Source: Brevundimonas huaxiensis
GTDB taxonomy: Bacteria > Pseudomonadota > Alphaproteobacteria > Caulobacterales > Caulobacteraceae
Length of the DNA stretch: 64,000 bases
NCBI RefSeq assembly: GCF_014218725.1
Contig: NZ_JABBJE010000009.1
Location: forward strand, 1 to 64,000
Direction: 5' to 3'
Position 1 is the stretch's first letter. The number at the start of each line of letters is the position of its first letter. Below the pieces are notes generated by a model, which saw only the letters and a program-made list of their open reading frames with translations, had not been told where the DNA came from and made no database searches. A program made the translations under genes and the position numbers. Shown here in pieces: positions 7,957 to 17,169 of the stretch.

Positions 7957-9524
7957 CCAGCCGGATCTATCGCACGGCTCCGCCGCCGCCCGCGACGGTC
8001 GCGGTCCAGAACCCGGTTGCGTCCTTCCTGCGCCTGCTGGGCTGGCTGTGGGTTCTGGCGCGTCATGACGCCCTGATCCCGCGGGAGGTCACGCCTCTTC
8101 TGCCGGCCTGGACGCGGCCGTTCGCTCGGTTCGTGCAACTGTTCGCCGGCCGCGCCGGGCGTCAGGGTCGGCCGGGCCAGAGGCTGGGCAAGGCGTTCGA
8201 ACATCTGGGCCCCGTGGCGATCAAACTGGGTCAGGTTCTGGCCACGCGCGCCGACATCTTCGGGCTGGAGTTCGCGCGCGACCTTGGCCGGTTGAAGGAC
8301 GCCTTGCCGCCGTTCTCTCTGGAAGAGGCGCGCCGCGAGATCGAGAAATCGCTGGGTCGGCCGGCCGAAAGCCTGTTCATCGACCTCAGCCCGCCGGTCG
8401 CCGCCGCCTCCCTGGCCCAGGCGCACCGCGCGACCCTGGCCGATGGGCGGGCCGTCGCGGTCAAGGTGCTGCGGCCTGGGGTTGAGCGCCGGGTCGCCAA
8501 TGGCCTGGATTCGATGCGTCTGGCCGCGCGGCTGGTCTGGCGGCTCGTGCCGATGGCGCGGCGGCTGGAGCCGTCCGCCTTTGTCGAGACCATCGCCAAC
8601 TCGCTGGATCTGGAGCTGGACATGCGGCTGGAGGCCGCAGCCGCCAGCGAGATGGCAGAGGTGCTGGCCAAGGACGGATATATGTCCGCCCCGGCCGTGA
8701 TCTGGGACGGGGTGGGCAAGCGCGTGCTGACGCTGGAGTGGGCGCAAGGCGTGCCCATGACGGATCCGGCGCTTACGGACCTGCCGGGCATCGACACGGA
8801 TCAGCTGGCCGACAATGTCGTGCGCGCCTTCCTGGTCCAGGCGTTGGACCACGGGGTGTTTCACGCCGATCTGCACGAGGGCAATCTGTTCGCCAGCGCG
8901 CCGGCCCATCTGACCGCAATCGACTTCGGCATCGTCGGGCGGCTGGGACCGGCCGAGCGGCGCTATCTGGCCGAGATCCTGTGGGGCTTCATCAGCCGCG
9001 ACTACGACCGGATTTCGCGCGTGCATTTCGAAGCCGGCTACGTCCCGCCGCACCATTCGGTCGAAACCTTCGCCCAGGCGCTGCGCGCGGTCGGCGAACC
9101 GGTGATCGGCCGCGCCGCCAGCCAGGTGTCGATGGGCCGTCTGCTGGGCCAGCTGTTCGAGATCACCGCCCTGTTCGACATGCGGCTTCGGCCAGAACTT
9201 ATCCTGCTGCAAAAGACCATGGTCTCGGTCGAGGGCGTGGCGCGCCGGCTGCAACCCGATCACGATCTGTGGAAGGCCGCTCAGCCGGTGGTCGAACGCT
9301 GGATCCGCCGCGAGCTGGGACCGCAGGCCCAGGCGCGTGATGCGATCAACGAAATGATCGCCGCCGCCCGCGCCATCTCGCGCCTGGTTCAGGAGCCGCC
9401 GCGCCCGGCGGCCGTGGTCATCGAAAAGTCGGGAACTCCGGCTTGGGTGGCGGCTTCAGTCACGGTCGCGGTAATCGCGGCCCTGGCGGCCCTGGGCCTT
9501 TCGCTCTGGCCCTATCTGACCTGA
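7944..9524 (+). CDS. ubiB: Ubiquinone biosynthesis atypical kinase/ATPase UbiB
   Basis: 526-residue member of the ABC1/ADCK/UbiB family, an atypical kinase-fold ATPase required for ubiquinone synthesis, probably helping extract lipid intermediates at the membrane. Seen are the KLGQ motif of the KxGQ class (94-97), the alanine-rich loop AAASLAQA (153-160) in place of a glycine loop, a candidate Lys174 in VAVKVLRPG, the catalytic HADLHEGN with Asp309, and DFG at 327-329. A C-terminal hydrophobic helix (about 497-523) anchors it in the inner membrane. It starts inside ubiE. Confidence 0.96.
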   Translation: MGDLTSRIYRTAPPPPATVAVQNPVASFLRLLGWLWVLARHDALIPREVTPLLPAWTRPFARFVQLFAGRAGRQGRPGQRLGKAFEHLGPVAIKLGQVLATRADIFGLEFARDLGRLKDALPPFSLEEARREIEKSLGRPAESLFIDLSPPVAAASLAQAHRATLADGRAVAVKVLRPGVERRVANGLDSMRLAARLVWRLVPMARRLEPSAFVETIANSLDLELDMRLEAAAASEMAEVLAKDGYMSAPAVIWDGVGKRVLTLEWAQGVPMTDPALTDLPGIDTDQLADNVVRAFLVQALDHGVFHADLHEGNLFASAPAHLTAIDFGIVGRLGPAERRYLAEILWGFISRDYDRISRVHFEAGYVPPHHSVETFAQALRAVGEPVIGRAASQVSMGRLLGQLFEITALFDMRLRPELILLQKTMVSVEGVARRLQPDHDLWKAAQPVVERWIRRELGPQAQARDAINEMIAAARAISRLVQEPPRPAAVVIEKSGTPAWVAASVTVAVIAALAALGLSLWPYLT

Positions 9525-9538
9525 CCGGAGCCTTCGCT

Positions 9539-10012
9539 ATGAAGCCGACCCTGATGAAGACCGCTATCGCCGCCGCCGTGCTGCTGGCGCCCTTGCCCGC
9601 CCTGGCTCAGGCCGCCGCCGGCGCCGTGCCGAACGCCTTCGACCGCCCGGCTCAAACCGCAGCGCCTCAAGCCCGCCCCGCCGCTGCGCCCGCAACGGCG
9701 TCCCCCGCCCAAGCTCCCGATATCGCCCGTTCGGAAGAGGCCTTGCGCGCCGTGATCGCCGACGCCCAGGGGACCGGCTTCGACTATTCGGATTTCACGA
9801 CAGGTCTCGGAACCCAAATCCGGCAGCAGGAGGCCCAGGTGGTCCCGCTGATCAAAGGCTTCGGCGCCGTCAAGACGGTCGAATACGTCAAGCAGGAAGG
9901 CGAGGCCCAGATGTTCAAGGTCACCTTCGACAATCAGGTCACCGAATGGCTGATCGGCTTCGACGCTGAGGACAAGATCGCCGCCCTGCTGTTCCGCCCG
10001 GCCCAGAGCTGA
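9539..10012 (+). CDS. Secreted protein with DUF3887-like domain
   Basis: 157 residues from ATG 9539, preceded by GGAG seven bases upstream. Residues 1-24 are a Sec signal ending in LPALAQA. A Pro/Ala-rich linker (about 25-65) leads to a small C-terminal domain with FDYSDFTTGLGTQIRQQE and VEYVKQEGEAQMFKVTFDN, resembling DUF3887 or NTF2-like domains that pair two strands with a helix. It is probably periplasmic. It lies 14 bp after ubiB and may be cotranscribed, though no role in quinone synthesis is implied. The domain call is tentative. Confidence 0.7.
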   Translation: MKPTLMKTAIAAAVLLAPLPALAQAAAGAVPNAFDRPAQTAAPQARPAAAPATASPAQAPDIARSEEALRAVIADAQGTGFDYSDFTTGLGTQIRQQEAQVVPLIKGFGAVKTVEYVKQEGEAQMFKVTFDNQVTEWLIGFDAEDKIAALLFRPAQS

Positions 10013-10015
10013 TCG

Positions 10016-10420
10016 TCAGTCCAGCGAAGGCTTGCCGCGCCCGGACTTGATCGAGGCGCGGGTCGTCTTGGCCTTAAGGCGGCGTTCCTTCGACGCCTTG
10101 GTCGGCCGGGTGGGCACGCGGTAGACGGGGCGGATTGAGGCCTCGTCCACCATGGCCTGAAGCCGTTCGATGGCGTCGGCGCGATTGCGCTCCTGGGTGC
10201 GGTGACGCACGGCGGTGATCAGGATCACCCCTTCCAGCGTCAGCCGGCTGCCGGCCAGCTTCATCAGCCGCGCCTTGACCGGATCGGTCAGCGACGGCGA
10301 GTTCTTCACATCGAACCGCATCTGAACGGCGGTCGAGACCTTGTTGACGTTCTGCCCGCCCGGCCCGCCCGCGCGGTAGAAGTGAAACTCCAGCTCGTCC
10401 TCGGGGATAACGGTGGTCAT
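10016..10420 (-). CDS. arfB: Alternative ribosome-rescue factor / peptidyl-tRNA hydrolase ArfB (YaeJ)
   Basis: 134-residue codon-independent release factor that frees ribosomes stalled without a stop codon. The GGQ motif in RAGGPGGQNVNK (GGQ 21-23) catalyses peptidyl-tRNA hydrolysis. The basic C-terminal tail (RPTKASKERRLKAK and onward) would occupy the empty mRNA channel. ATG 10420 overlaps the stop of the upstream UPF0178 gene (ATGA). It converges on the DUF3887-like gene with a three-base gap. A longer open frame through the upstream gene is a shadow. Confidence 0.94.
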   Translation of the reverse strand: MTTVIPEDELEFHFYRAGGPGGQNVNKVSTAVQMRFDVKNSPSLTDPVKARLMKLAGSRLTLEGVILITAVRHRTQERNRADAIERLQAMVDEASIRPVYRVPTRPTKASKERRLKAKTTRASIKSGRGKPSLD

Positions 10421-10875
10421 GTCGCCGCCTTGCGCGCCTTGACCACGGCCCGATCCAACGCCTGCAGGAAGCGCGAACGGTCGGCGGCCGAGAACGGCGG
10501 CGGACCGGATGTGGCCACACCCATCGACCGCAGATGTTCGCCCACCATCCGTCCCGCCAGGGCCGATCCGATGGAGTCCGGGGTGAAGGGCTGGCCGTTC
10601 GACTTCAGCGCCTGGGCGCCCGACTTCAGGCAGCGGTCGGCCAACGGGATATCGGCGGTGATGACCACGTCGCCTACGCCCGCCCGCTCTGCGATCCAGT
10701 CGTCGGCGATGTCGGGGCCGGCGTCCACCACCACCTGTTCGATCAGCGCCTCGCGCGGAACCTGCATCCAGGTGTTGGAGACGACATAGGTCTTCAGCCC
10801 ATAGCGGCGGGCGACGCGATACACCTCTTCCTTCACGGGGCAGGCGTCGGCGTCGATGTAGAGCACGGTGGGCAT
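10417..10875 (-). CDS. UPF0178 (YaiI/YqxD, DUF188) family protein
   Basis: 152-residue member of the YaiI/YqxD family, thought to have a PIN-like or Toprim-like nuclease fold but without an established activity. Family features are the opening YIDADACPVKEEVYRVARRY, the acidic VVDAGPDIADDWIAER, and the VVITADIPLADRCL strand with Asp. It is translationally coupled to arfB. A palindromic repeat copy lies eight bases upstream of its ATG, next to the AAGA that serves as ribosome-binding site. Confidence 0.92.
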   Translation of the reverse strand: MPTVLYIDADACPVKEEVYRVARRYGLKTYVVSNTWMQVPREALIEQVVVDAGPDIADDWIAERAGVGDVVITADIPLADRCLKSGAQALKSNGQPFTPDSIGSALAGRMVGEHLRSMGVATSGPPPFSAADRSRFLQALDRAVVKARKAAT

Positions 10876-10883
10876 TCTTGGTT

Positions 10884-10915
10884 GGGCCTATCGCGCTTCG
10901 CGCTACTTGAGGCCC
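10884..10915 (-). repeat. Intergenic palindromic repeat, copy 2
   Basis: Full 32-bp copy. On the plus strand it opens GGGCCTATCGCGCTTCGCGC and closes TACTTGAGGCCC. Read leftward it ends eight bases before the UPF0178 start codon, leaving only AACCAAGA between hairpin and ATG. The outer arms GGGCCT/AGGCCC pair perfectly. Confidence 0.85.
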
Positions 10916-10939
10916 AGCATACTGAGTTCGCACAGCGCC

Positions 10940-10977
10940 CCAACCAAAAAGGGCGGGACCGTGCGGCCCCGCCCTTT
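10940..10977 (-). terminator. Terminator of the amidohydrolase operon
   Basis: A 10-bp stem AAAGGGCGGG/CCCGCCCTTT (10948-10977) with a 10-base loop is followed leftward by TTTTTGG. It lies 21 bases past the stop of the amidohydrolase gene. Confidence 0.8.
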
Positions 10978-10998
10978 CCGTTCAGACCAAAGCGGTCC

Positions 10999-12339
10999 TC
11001 AGTTGCGATAGGCCGGCGGCATCGGCGTCTGCTGGCGATAGCGGTCGCGCAGCATCAGCGGGCGGCTGGTCAGGGGCTGTTCGACGCCATTGACGAAGAC
11101 GGCCGACGGCTGGCTAAGCGGCTCCAGCGGATCGCCGGACCAGACCACGACGTCACCCGCTGCGCCCGGCGCGATCTGGCCGAACTGCCCGGCCATGCCG
11201 AAGATCTTCGCCGGATTGACCGTCAGGGCGGCGATGGCGGCGCCATAGGGCAGGCCGTGCGAGACGGCGTTGCCGGCGTTGTAGCGGGCCTCGCGGGCGC
11301 GGTGGGTCGAGCCCTCATTGCCCTTGATGGCGATCAAGACGCCCGCCGCATTCAGGGCCGCCGCATTTTCCGCCCGCGCCGCCCGCATTTCGAAATCGCT
11401 GGGCAGGTTGGAGATGGGGTTCAGCAGCACCGGCACGCCGGCGGCGGCGATGTCGCCGGCGACCAACCAGCCCTCCTCGGCGCCGTCCAGGATCAGCTTG
11501 ATCCCTTCCTCGCGCGCCAGGCGCAACACCTGCTGGATGTCCGAGGCGCGGTGGACGGTGACGATCAGCGGCAAGGTCCCGTTGGCGACGGGGATCAGAG
11601 CCTCGAGATCGGCGCGCGACAGGCTGAGGTCGCGCAGGCCCGCCCGCTCATAGGCCGACTTGTTGCGGGCATAGAGGCGGACCTCCGACAGCGTCTCCTT
11701 GAACAGGACGAACTGCGCCCCGCGCGCGCCGCCGGCGATGTCGGCGCCCGCTTCGCCGAAGGGGGCGACCATGGCCACGCGCGGCTTGACCAGGATGTTC
11801 GAGCCTTGACCCAGGTTTATGATCGCCGCCTGACCCGCGAACAGGCCCGGCGTCTGATAGCCGCCGTCGCCGGCGCCGGCCGTCTCGTCCTCATGGACAT
11901 GGCCGCCGGACGAGCCGGGATGCTGGGGCACGACGATGGCGCGGGTGATGCCGCCCAGCCGCGCGACCGGCAGGGTGAAGGACCACGGGTCCAGACCATA
12001 CGAGATGTCGAAGGCGGCGCTGAGGGTATTGGCGCTGTTACGCAGTTCGTTGGTGCCGCTGACCGAGCCGACCTCGGTCCCGGCCAGGCCGGAGTCCACG
12101 GCGACGAAACCGGGCGCAACCGTCCTGCCCGCCGCGTCGATGACGCGGGCGCCGGACGGCGCTGCACCTGAGCCCACCGAGATGATCTTGCCGTCGCGCA
12201 TGACGACCGTGCCGTTTTCGATCACGGAGTTTCCGGTCAGGATGCGCCCGCCGACGATGGCGACGGTTTCCTGCGCCATCGCAGGAACGGCAAGAGACAG
12301 GGCCGCGACGGCGCCCGCGAGGATGTGAGACAGGCGCAT
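10999..12339 (-). CDS. Secreted amidohydrolase-family protein lacking the metal His-x-His
   Basis: 446 residues with a clear Sec signal (cleavage near VPAMAQ, about residue 22), so periplasmic. The urease-like beta-sandwich and TIM-barrel plan are recognisable: VAIVGGRILTG, GTVVMRDGKI, and the C-terminal GQIAPGAAGDVVVWSGDP. However, where the upstream paralogue has the metal-binding VDVHSHLG-type strand, this one reads GFVAVDSGLAG, so His-x-His is absent. The strand-8 Asp also seems replaced (AIKGNEGSTH). It may be a pseudoenzyme or a partner of the upstream protein, with which it shares a TGATG overlap. Annotation as an active hydrolase would be unsafe. Confidence 0.85.
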   Translation of the reverse strand: MRLSHILAGAVAALSLAVPAMAQETVAIVGGRILTGNSVIENGTVVMRDGKIISVGSGAAPSGARVIDAAGRTVAPGFVAVDSGLAGTEVGSVSGTNELRNSANTLSAAFDISYGLDPWSFTLPVARLGGITRAIVVPQHPGSSGGHVHEDETAGAGDGGYQTPGLFAGQAAIINLGQGSNILVKPRVAMVAPFGEAGADIAGGARGAQFVLFKETLSEVRLYARNKSAYERAGLRDLSLSRADLEALIPVANGTLPLIVTVHRASDIQQVLRLAREEGIKLILDGAEEGWLVAGDIAAAGVPVLLNPISNLPSDFEMRAARAENAAALNAAGVLIAIKGNEGSTHRAREARYNAGNAVSHGLPYGAAIAALTVNPAKIFGMAGQFGQIAPGAAGDVVVWSGDPLEPLSQPSAVFVNGVEQPLTSRPLMLRDRYRQQTPMPPAYRN

Positions 12340-13817
12340 CAGCGGGCTCCTTCCGTGACGTTGGCGGCGGTCAGGCCATAGCCCGGCTGACCCAGTTCGA
12401 AGTCGCTGGTCGGCTGATAGGCGGGATTGCTGCGATCAAAGGTCAGGGCGCCGTCGATGAAGACCTGATCGGCGCGGGCGTAGATCGAGAAGGGATCGGC
12501 GCTCCAGATCACCACGTCGGCGCGCTTGCCGGGCTCCAGCGACCCGGTCTGGTCGGCGATGCCGATGGCCTTTGCAGCGTTGGAGGTGATCCAGCCGATG
12601 GCGTGTTCCTCGGAAATGTTCAGCCCGGCGCGGCGACCGGCCGACAGGGCGGCGGCCGCTTCCTGGTTCAACCGCTGGGTCAGTTCGGCGTCGTCGGAGT
12701 GGATGACGGCGCACGATCCCTGTTGGGCGTCGACCAGGGCGGCGTTCTCCTCGATGGCGTCCAGGGCCTCCATCTTGAAGCCCCACCAGCCGGTCCACAT
12801 GGCCGCGCAGATGCCGTTGGCGGCCAATTGCGGCGCCAGCTTGTAGGCCTCGGTCGCGTGGTGGAAGGTCGTGATGCGGTAGCCGAACTCCTTGGCCATA
12901 TCCATCATCAAGGCCATCTCGTCGGCACGGTAGCAGTGGTTCTGGATCAAGATCGACCCGTCCAGAACGCCCATCAGGGTCTCGTTCTGCAGGTTGCGGG
13001 TCGGGGCGGCGCCTTCGCCGTCCTCACGCCACTTGTCCCATTTGGCCTTGTAGTCGCGCGCGGCGATGAAGGCGGCGCGATAGCCGGCCATATTGCCCAT
13101 GCCCGTCGCCGGGCTCTGGTTGCGGCCGCCATAGACGCGCGACGGGTTCTCGCCGCAGGCCATCTTGACCGTATAGGGCGCAGCCGGGAACTTCAGCCCC
13201 TGCATGGTGATCGAGGGCACGTTGCGGATCGTGACGCCGCGTCCGCCGAACAGATTGGCCGAGCCGGGCAGGATGTGAAGCGTGGTCACGCCGCCGGCGC
13301 GGGCGGTGTTGAAACCAGGGTCCTGGGGCCACAGCGAATGTTCGGCCCAGACCTGGGCGGTGTTCGGGCTGGTCGCCTCGTTGCCGTCGCTCATGCCGCT
13401 GACGCCGGGCGACGGATAGACGCCCAGGTGGCTGTGCACGTCGATGACGCCGGGGGTGACATAGCGGCCGCGCGCCTCGACGACGCGATAGCCGGCCGGA
13501 ACGGGGGTCGAGGCGTCGCCGACGGCGGCGATCTTGCCGTCCGTGACCACGACCACGCCGTTCTCGATCTTGCGATCCGTGCCGGTCAGGACGGTGGCGC
13601 CGACCACGGCGAAGTTCTCACGCGGCAGAGGCTGATAGGTGGAGGGATAGGGATCCAGCGTCGTCGCCGGATCCAGGCCGGCGGCCAAGGTCCGGTCCTT
13701 CGACGGCTTCGCGGCCGTATCGTCAGGGGTCGAGCCGGTGGTGGCGCAGGCCGACAGGCCCAGCACGGCGCATGTGATGGCCGCGAGGCTGGCGCCCCGC
13801 AGATGATGTCCGATCAT
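12339..13817 (-). CDS. Secreted amidohydrolase lipoprotein with intact metal site
   Basis: 492-residue amidohydrolase-superfamily enzyme, probably a lipoprotein (lipobox LSAC about residues 21-24). The metal-binding VIDVHSHLGVYP (His-x-His) is present, as are candidate His ligands in ITTFHHATEAYKL and the Asp of AVIHSDDAEL, followed by the C-terminal GSLEPGKRADVVIWSADPF. It probably hydrolyses a cyclic amide or dipeptide in the periplasm; the substrate cannot be read from sequence. It is the first gene of a leftward two-gene operon with a paralogue that has lost the His pair. Divergent from trmB. Confidence 0.9.
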   Translation of the reverse strand: MIGHHLRGASLAAITCAVLGLSACATTGSTPDDTAAKPSKDRTLAAGLDPATTLDPYPSTYQPLPRENFAVVGATVLTGTDRKIENGVVVVTDGKIAAVGDASTPVPAGYRVVEARGRYVTPGVIDVHSHLGVYPSPGVSGMSDGNEATSPNTAQVWAEHSLWPQDPGFNTARAGGVTTLHILPGSANLFGGRGVTIRNVPSITMQGLKFPAAPYTVKMACGENPSRVYGGRNQSPATGMGNMAGYRAAFIAARDYKAKWDKWREDGEGAAPTRNLQNETLMGVLDGSILIQNHCYRADEMALMMDMAKEFGYRITTFHHATEAYKLAPQLAANGICAAMWTGWWGFKMEALDAIEENAALVDAQQGSCAVIHSDDAELTQRLNQEAAAALSAGRRAGLNISEEHAIGWITSNAAKAIGIADQTGSLEPGKRADVVIWSADPFSIYARADQVFIDGALTFDRSNPAYQPTSDFELGQPGYGLTAANVTEGAR

Positions 13818-13953
13818 CGAAATCCCTCTCCCGCGATGCGTCAGCCCCGACGCCGCTTGTGACGGGCATAGAAGGGCGTTCGGCCGCGACCGTCAAAAGG
13901 TTTCGGCGTTCGTCTTCTGGACGCCTGCATCCGCGACGGCTAACGGCAGGCGC

Positions 13954-14670
13954 ATGAACGCCGATGACCGTCCCGAGGACGAAAACCCGCATCTCGACCG
14001 CCCGCTGCGATCGTTCGGCCGCATCAAGGCCCGCCCCATCAAGCCCCGCCAGGCGGCATTGATGGAGACCCTGCTGCCCGAAATCGCCGTGCCCGATCCC
14101 AAGGCCGGGCCGCTAGACCCCAAGACGATGATGCCCGAGGCGACCGAGGTCTGGCTGGAGATCGGCTTCGGCGGCGGCGAGCATATGGCCGCCCAGGCGG
14201 CGACGCGGCCCGACGCCCTGGTGATCGGCTGCGAGCCCTTCCTGAACGGCGTCGCCTCGGCCCTGCGCCATGTCGAAGAGGGCCGACTGAAGAACGTCCG
14301 CATCCATGCCGACGACGCGCGCGACCTGGTCGACGCCCTGCCGGACGCCTCGGTCGACCGGGTGCTGATCCTGTTCCCCGACCCCTGGCACAAGGCGCGC
14401 CACAACAAGCGCCGCCTGCTGCAGGACGAGACGGCCCAGGCCTTCGCGCGCATTTTGAAGCCCGGCGGGACCCTGCGCTTCGTCACCGACTGGCTGGACT
14501 ACGCCGAATGGGCGCTGGAACGCCTGAACCGCACAGAGGGCCTCGAGCGAATGGGTCCAGCCGACCAGGACTGGTTCGTCCCGCCCGCCGATCACGTCGT
14601 GACGCGCTACGAAGAAAAGAAGCTGGGCGACACGACGCCCGTATTTCTGGAGTTCTGCCGCCTTCCATAA
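13954..14670 (+). CDS. trmB: tRNA (guanine-N7-)-methyltransferase TrmB
   Basis: 238-residue SAM-dependent enzyme making m7G46 in tRNA variable loops. It shows the RSFGRIKAR N-terminal motif, SAM-binding EIGFGGGEHMA, and the diagnostic LFPDPWHKARHNKRRL followed by GGTLRFVTDW. Length is normal for the family. It precedes the rimP leader by about 40 bases without an obvious terminator of its own, so some read-through into the rimP operon is possible. Confidence 0.96.
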   Translation: MNADDRPEDENPHLDRPLRSFGRIKARPIKPRQAALMETLLPEIAVPDPKAGPLDPKTMMPEATEVWLEIGFGGGEHMAAQAATRPDALVIGCEPFLNGVASALRHVEEGRLKNVRIHADDARDLVDALPDASVDRVLILFPDPWHKARHNKRRLLQDETAQAFARILKPGGTLRFVTDWLDYAEWALERLNRTEGLERMGPADQDWFVPPADHVVTRYEEKKLGDTTPVFLEFCRLP

Positions 14671-14710
14671 GGCGTCACGCTCGGCGTGGACCGAAAAAGG
14701 CTGACAAGCG

Positions 14711-14811
14711 GATGTGAAAGGCCTATATGGCCCTCCACATCGTTAGACCGGCGTCCAACGGCGTCGTTCCAAGCGGCGGCCCGGACGGACCGCCGCTTTT
14801 GTTTTGGATAT
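14711..14811 (+). promoter_or_regulatory. rimP leader with attenuator-like terminator hairpin
   Basis: Two hairpins precede rimP. The first pairs GATGTG with CACATC (14711-14741) and nests a GGCC-TATAT-GGCC palindrome. The second, AAGCGGCGG/CCGCCGCTT near 14771-14799, is followed by TTGTTTT, so it has the form of an intrinsic terminator ending immediately before the coding region. Attenuator-type rimP leaders have been described in other bacteria. Regulation of the rimP-nusA-infB operon by premature termination is inferred. Confidence 0.65.
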
Positions 14812-14818
14812 TCGTCGC

Positions 14819-15418
14819 TTGCGCGCAAGAACCGCCCAGGATCGCCAGCTGCTGGACCTGATTGACCCCATCGCGGAGTCGTTGGGTCTGGATGTCGTGC
14901 GCGTGCGCCTGATGACCGGCTCCAAGCGCCAGCGCCTTCAGATCATGGCCGAGCGCCCGTCCGACCACGACATCTCGGTCGAACAATGCGCCAAGCTGAG
15001 CCGCGCGGTGTCGGAAGTGTTTGACGCCGCCGACCCCATCCCCGGCGAATATATGCTGGAGGTGTCGTCGCCCGGCATCGACCGGCCCCTGACCCGTCCC
15101 ATCGACTTCGACCTGTTCGAGGGCGAAGAGGCGCGTCTGGAAACGGACCGGATGATCGAGGGCCGCAAGCGGTTCAAGGGCGTGCTGGCCGGCTATGAAG
15201 ACGGCAACGTCCTGATCGACCTGGACGGCGAGGACGACACCGCCCTGATTCCCTTCGACTGGCTGAGCGACGCGAAGCTGGTCCTGACCGACGCCCTGGT
15301 GAAACGGGGCGCCGCCATTCGCGCCGCACGCGGCGAACCCGAAGACGACGGCCTTCCCGAAGGGGAAGCGTCCGACCTAACAACCGACACCACGACCCCT
15401 TCTGAGGACAACGCCTGA
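14819..15418 (+). CDS. rimP: Ribosome maturation factor RimP
   Basis: About 199 residues; assists assembly of the 30S subunit. The N-terminal domain has [20 protein letters not shown], the middle [20 protein letters not shown] with SPGIDRPL, and the C-terminal SH3-like part is [20 protein letters not shown]. There is no ATG in a suitable place. TTG at 14819 fits the usual N-terminus ([10 protein letters not shown]); TTG at 14804 would overlap the T-tract of the leader hairpin. The C-terminus carries an extra acidic tail. Its stop overlaps the nusA start by one base (TGATG). Confidence 0.93.
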   Translation: MRARTAQDRQLLDLIDPIAESLGLDVVRVRLMTGSKRQRLQIMAERPSDHDISVEQCAKLSRAVSEVFDAADPIPGEYMLEVSSPGIDRPLTRPIDFDLFEGEEARLETDRMIEGRKRFKGVLAGYEDGNVLIDLDGEDDTALIPFDWLSDAKLVLTDALVKRGAAIRAARGEPEDDGLPEGEASDLTTDTTTPSEDNA

Positions 15419-17151
15419 TGGCCGTCACCGGTATTTCCGCCAACCGCCTCGAACTGCTGCAGATCGCCGACGCCGTCGCTCGCGAGAAGAACATCGAGCG
15501 CGAGATCGTTATCGAGGCGATCGAAGAAGCGATCCAGAAGGGCGCCAAGTCGCGCTACGGCGCACACCACGACATCCGCGCCAAAATCGACCACAAGACC
15601 GGCGAACTGTCGCTGACCCGTCACGTCACCATCGTCGAGGACGACTGGATGCCGGAAGACGAGCTGGAAGAGTTCAACGACAGCGCCATGGTGCGCCTGA
15701 AGGACGCCTCCAAGCGCGATCCGGAGGCGGTGGTCGGCAAGGAATACGTCGAGAACCTGCCGCCGTTCGAGTTCGGTCGCGTTCAGACCCAGATGGCCCG
15801 CCAGGTCGTGACCGGTAAGGTCCGCGAGGCCGAGCGCGCCAACCAGTACGAAGAGTTCAAGGATCGCGTCGGCGAGATCGTCAACGGCACGGTCAAGCGC
15901 GTCGAATACGGCAACACCATCGTCGACCTGGGTCGGGGCGAAGGCGTCATGCGCCGCGATCAGTCCATCCCGCGCGAAGTGTTCAACATCGGCGACCGCA
16001 TCCGCACCTACATCTACGACGTCCGCCCCGAGGCCAAGGGCCCGCAGGTCATGCTGTCGCGCGCCCACCCCGGCTTCATGGCCAAGCTGTTCGCCCAGGA
16101 AGTGCCGGAAGTCTATGACGGCGTGATCGAGATCCGCGCCGCCGCCCGTGACTCGGGCTCGCGCGCCAAGATGGCCGTCCTGTCGAACGACAGCTCCATC
16201 GACCCCGTCGGCGCCTGCGTCGGCATGCGCGGCTCGCGCGTTCAGGCGGTCGTCGCCGAACTTCAGGGCGAGAAGATCGACATCATCCAGTGGAATCCGG
16301 ACGAGCCGACCTTCATCGTCAACGCTCTGGCGCCCGCCGAAGTCTCCAAGGTTGTGCTGGACGAAGAAGCCGGCCGGGTCGAAGTGGTTGTGCCGGACGA
16401 GCAGCTGTCGCTGGCTATCGGCCGTCGCGGCCAGAACGTGCGTCTGGCCAGCCAACTGACCGGCTGGCAGATCGACATCATCACCGAAAGCCAGGACTCC
16501 GAGCGTCGTCAACGCGAGTTCGCCGAGCGCACCGGCCTGTTCCAGGAAGCCCTGGACGTCGACGAAGTCATCGCCCAGCTGCTGGTCACCGAAGGCTTCG
16601 CCACGGTCGAGGACTTGGCCTATGTCGACGCTTACGAAGTCTCGGAAATCGAAGGCTTCGACGAAGAGACCGCTGAAGAGCTTCAGGCCCGCGCCCGCGA
16701 ATATCTGGATAAGAAGGCCGCCGAGCTGGACGCCAAGCGCGTCGAACTGGGCGTCGAGGACGGCGTGCTTCAGGTGCCGGGCGTGACCCTGCCCATGGCC
16801 GTCGCCCTGGGCGAAGGCGGCGTGAAGACGGTCGAGGATCTGGCCGACCTGGCCACCGACGAAATCCGCGGCGGCTATGAGGTGAAGAACGGCGAGCGGG
16901 TGAAGGTCCCCGGCGTGCTGGAAAGCTTCAACCTGGCGCAGGAAGACGCCGAGCTGCTGATCCTGCAGGCCCGCGTCGCCGCCGGCTGGATCGATGCGTC
17001 GGAACTGCCGCAGCCCGAGCCGGAAGAGTACGAAGACGAGGGCGATTACGCCGAGGGCGAATACGATCCGGACCAGGTGTTCGGCGACGCGCCCGCCGAA
17101 GACGACGCGGCCGAGGGCGAAGAGTCCGACGCCGAACCGTCGAACGCGTGA
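15418..17151 (+). CDS. nusA: Transcription termination/antitermination factor NusA
   Basis: 577-residue RNA-polymerase-binding factor controlling pausing, termination and antitermination. It has an N-terminal RNAP-binding domain (about 1-130), S1 domain ([20 protein letters not shown], about 155-220), two KH domains ([12 protein letters not shown] and [13 protein letters not shown]) and C-terminal helix-hairpin-helix/AR repeats. The last 40 or so residues are strongly acidic (Glu/Asp/Tyr-rich), as in other alphaproteobacteria. It lies between rimP and ylxR in the standard order. Confidence 0.97.
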   Translation: MAVTGISANRLELLQIADAVAREKNIEREIVIEAIEEAIQKGAKSRYGAHHDIRAKIDHKTGELSLTRHVTIVEDDWMPEDELEEFNDSAMVRLKDASKRDPEAVVGKEYVENLPPFEFGRVQTQMARQVVTGKVREAERANQYEEFKDRVGEIVNGTVKRVEYGNTIVDLGRGEGVMRRDQSIPREVFNIGDRIRTYIYDVRPEAKGPQVMLSRAHPGFMAKLFAQEVPEVYDGVIEIRAAARDSGSRAKMAVLSNDSSIDPVGACVGMRGSRVQAVVAELQGEKIDIIQWNPDEPTFIVNALAPAEVSKVVLDEEAGRVEVVVPDEQLSLAIGRRGQNVRLASQLTGWQIDIITESQDSERRQREFAERTGLFQEALDVDEVIAQLLVTEGFATVEDLAYVDAYEVSEIEGFDEETAEELQARAREYLDKKAAELDAKRVELGVEDGVLQVPGVTLPMAVALGEGGVKTVEDLADLATDEIRGGYEVKNGERVKVPGVLESFNLAQEDAELLILQARVAAGWIDASELPQPEPEEYEDEGDYAEGEYDPDQVFGDAPAEDDAAEGEESDAEPSNA

Positions 17152-17169
17152 TGGGAGACCTGGCCACAT

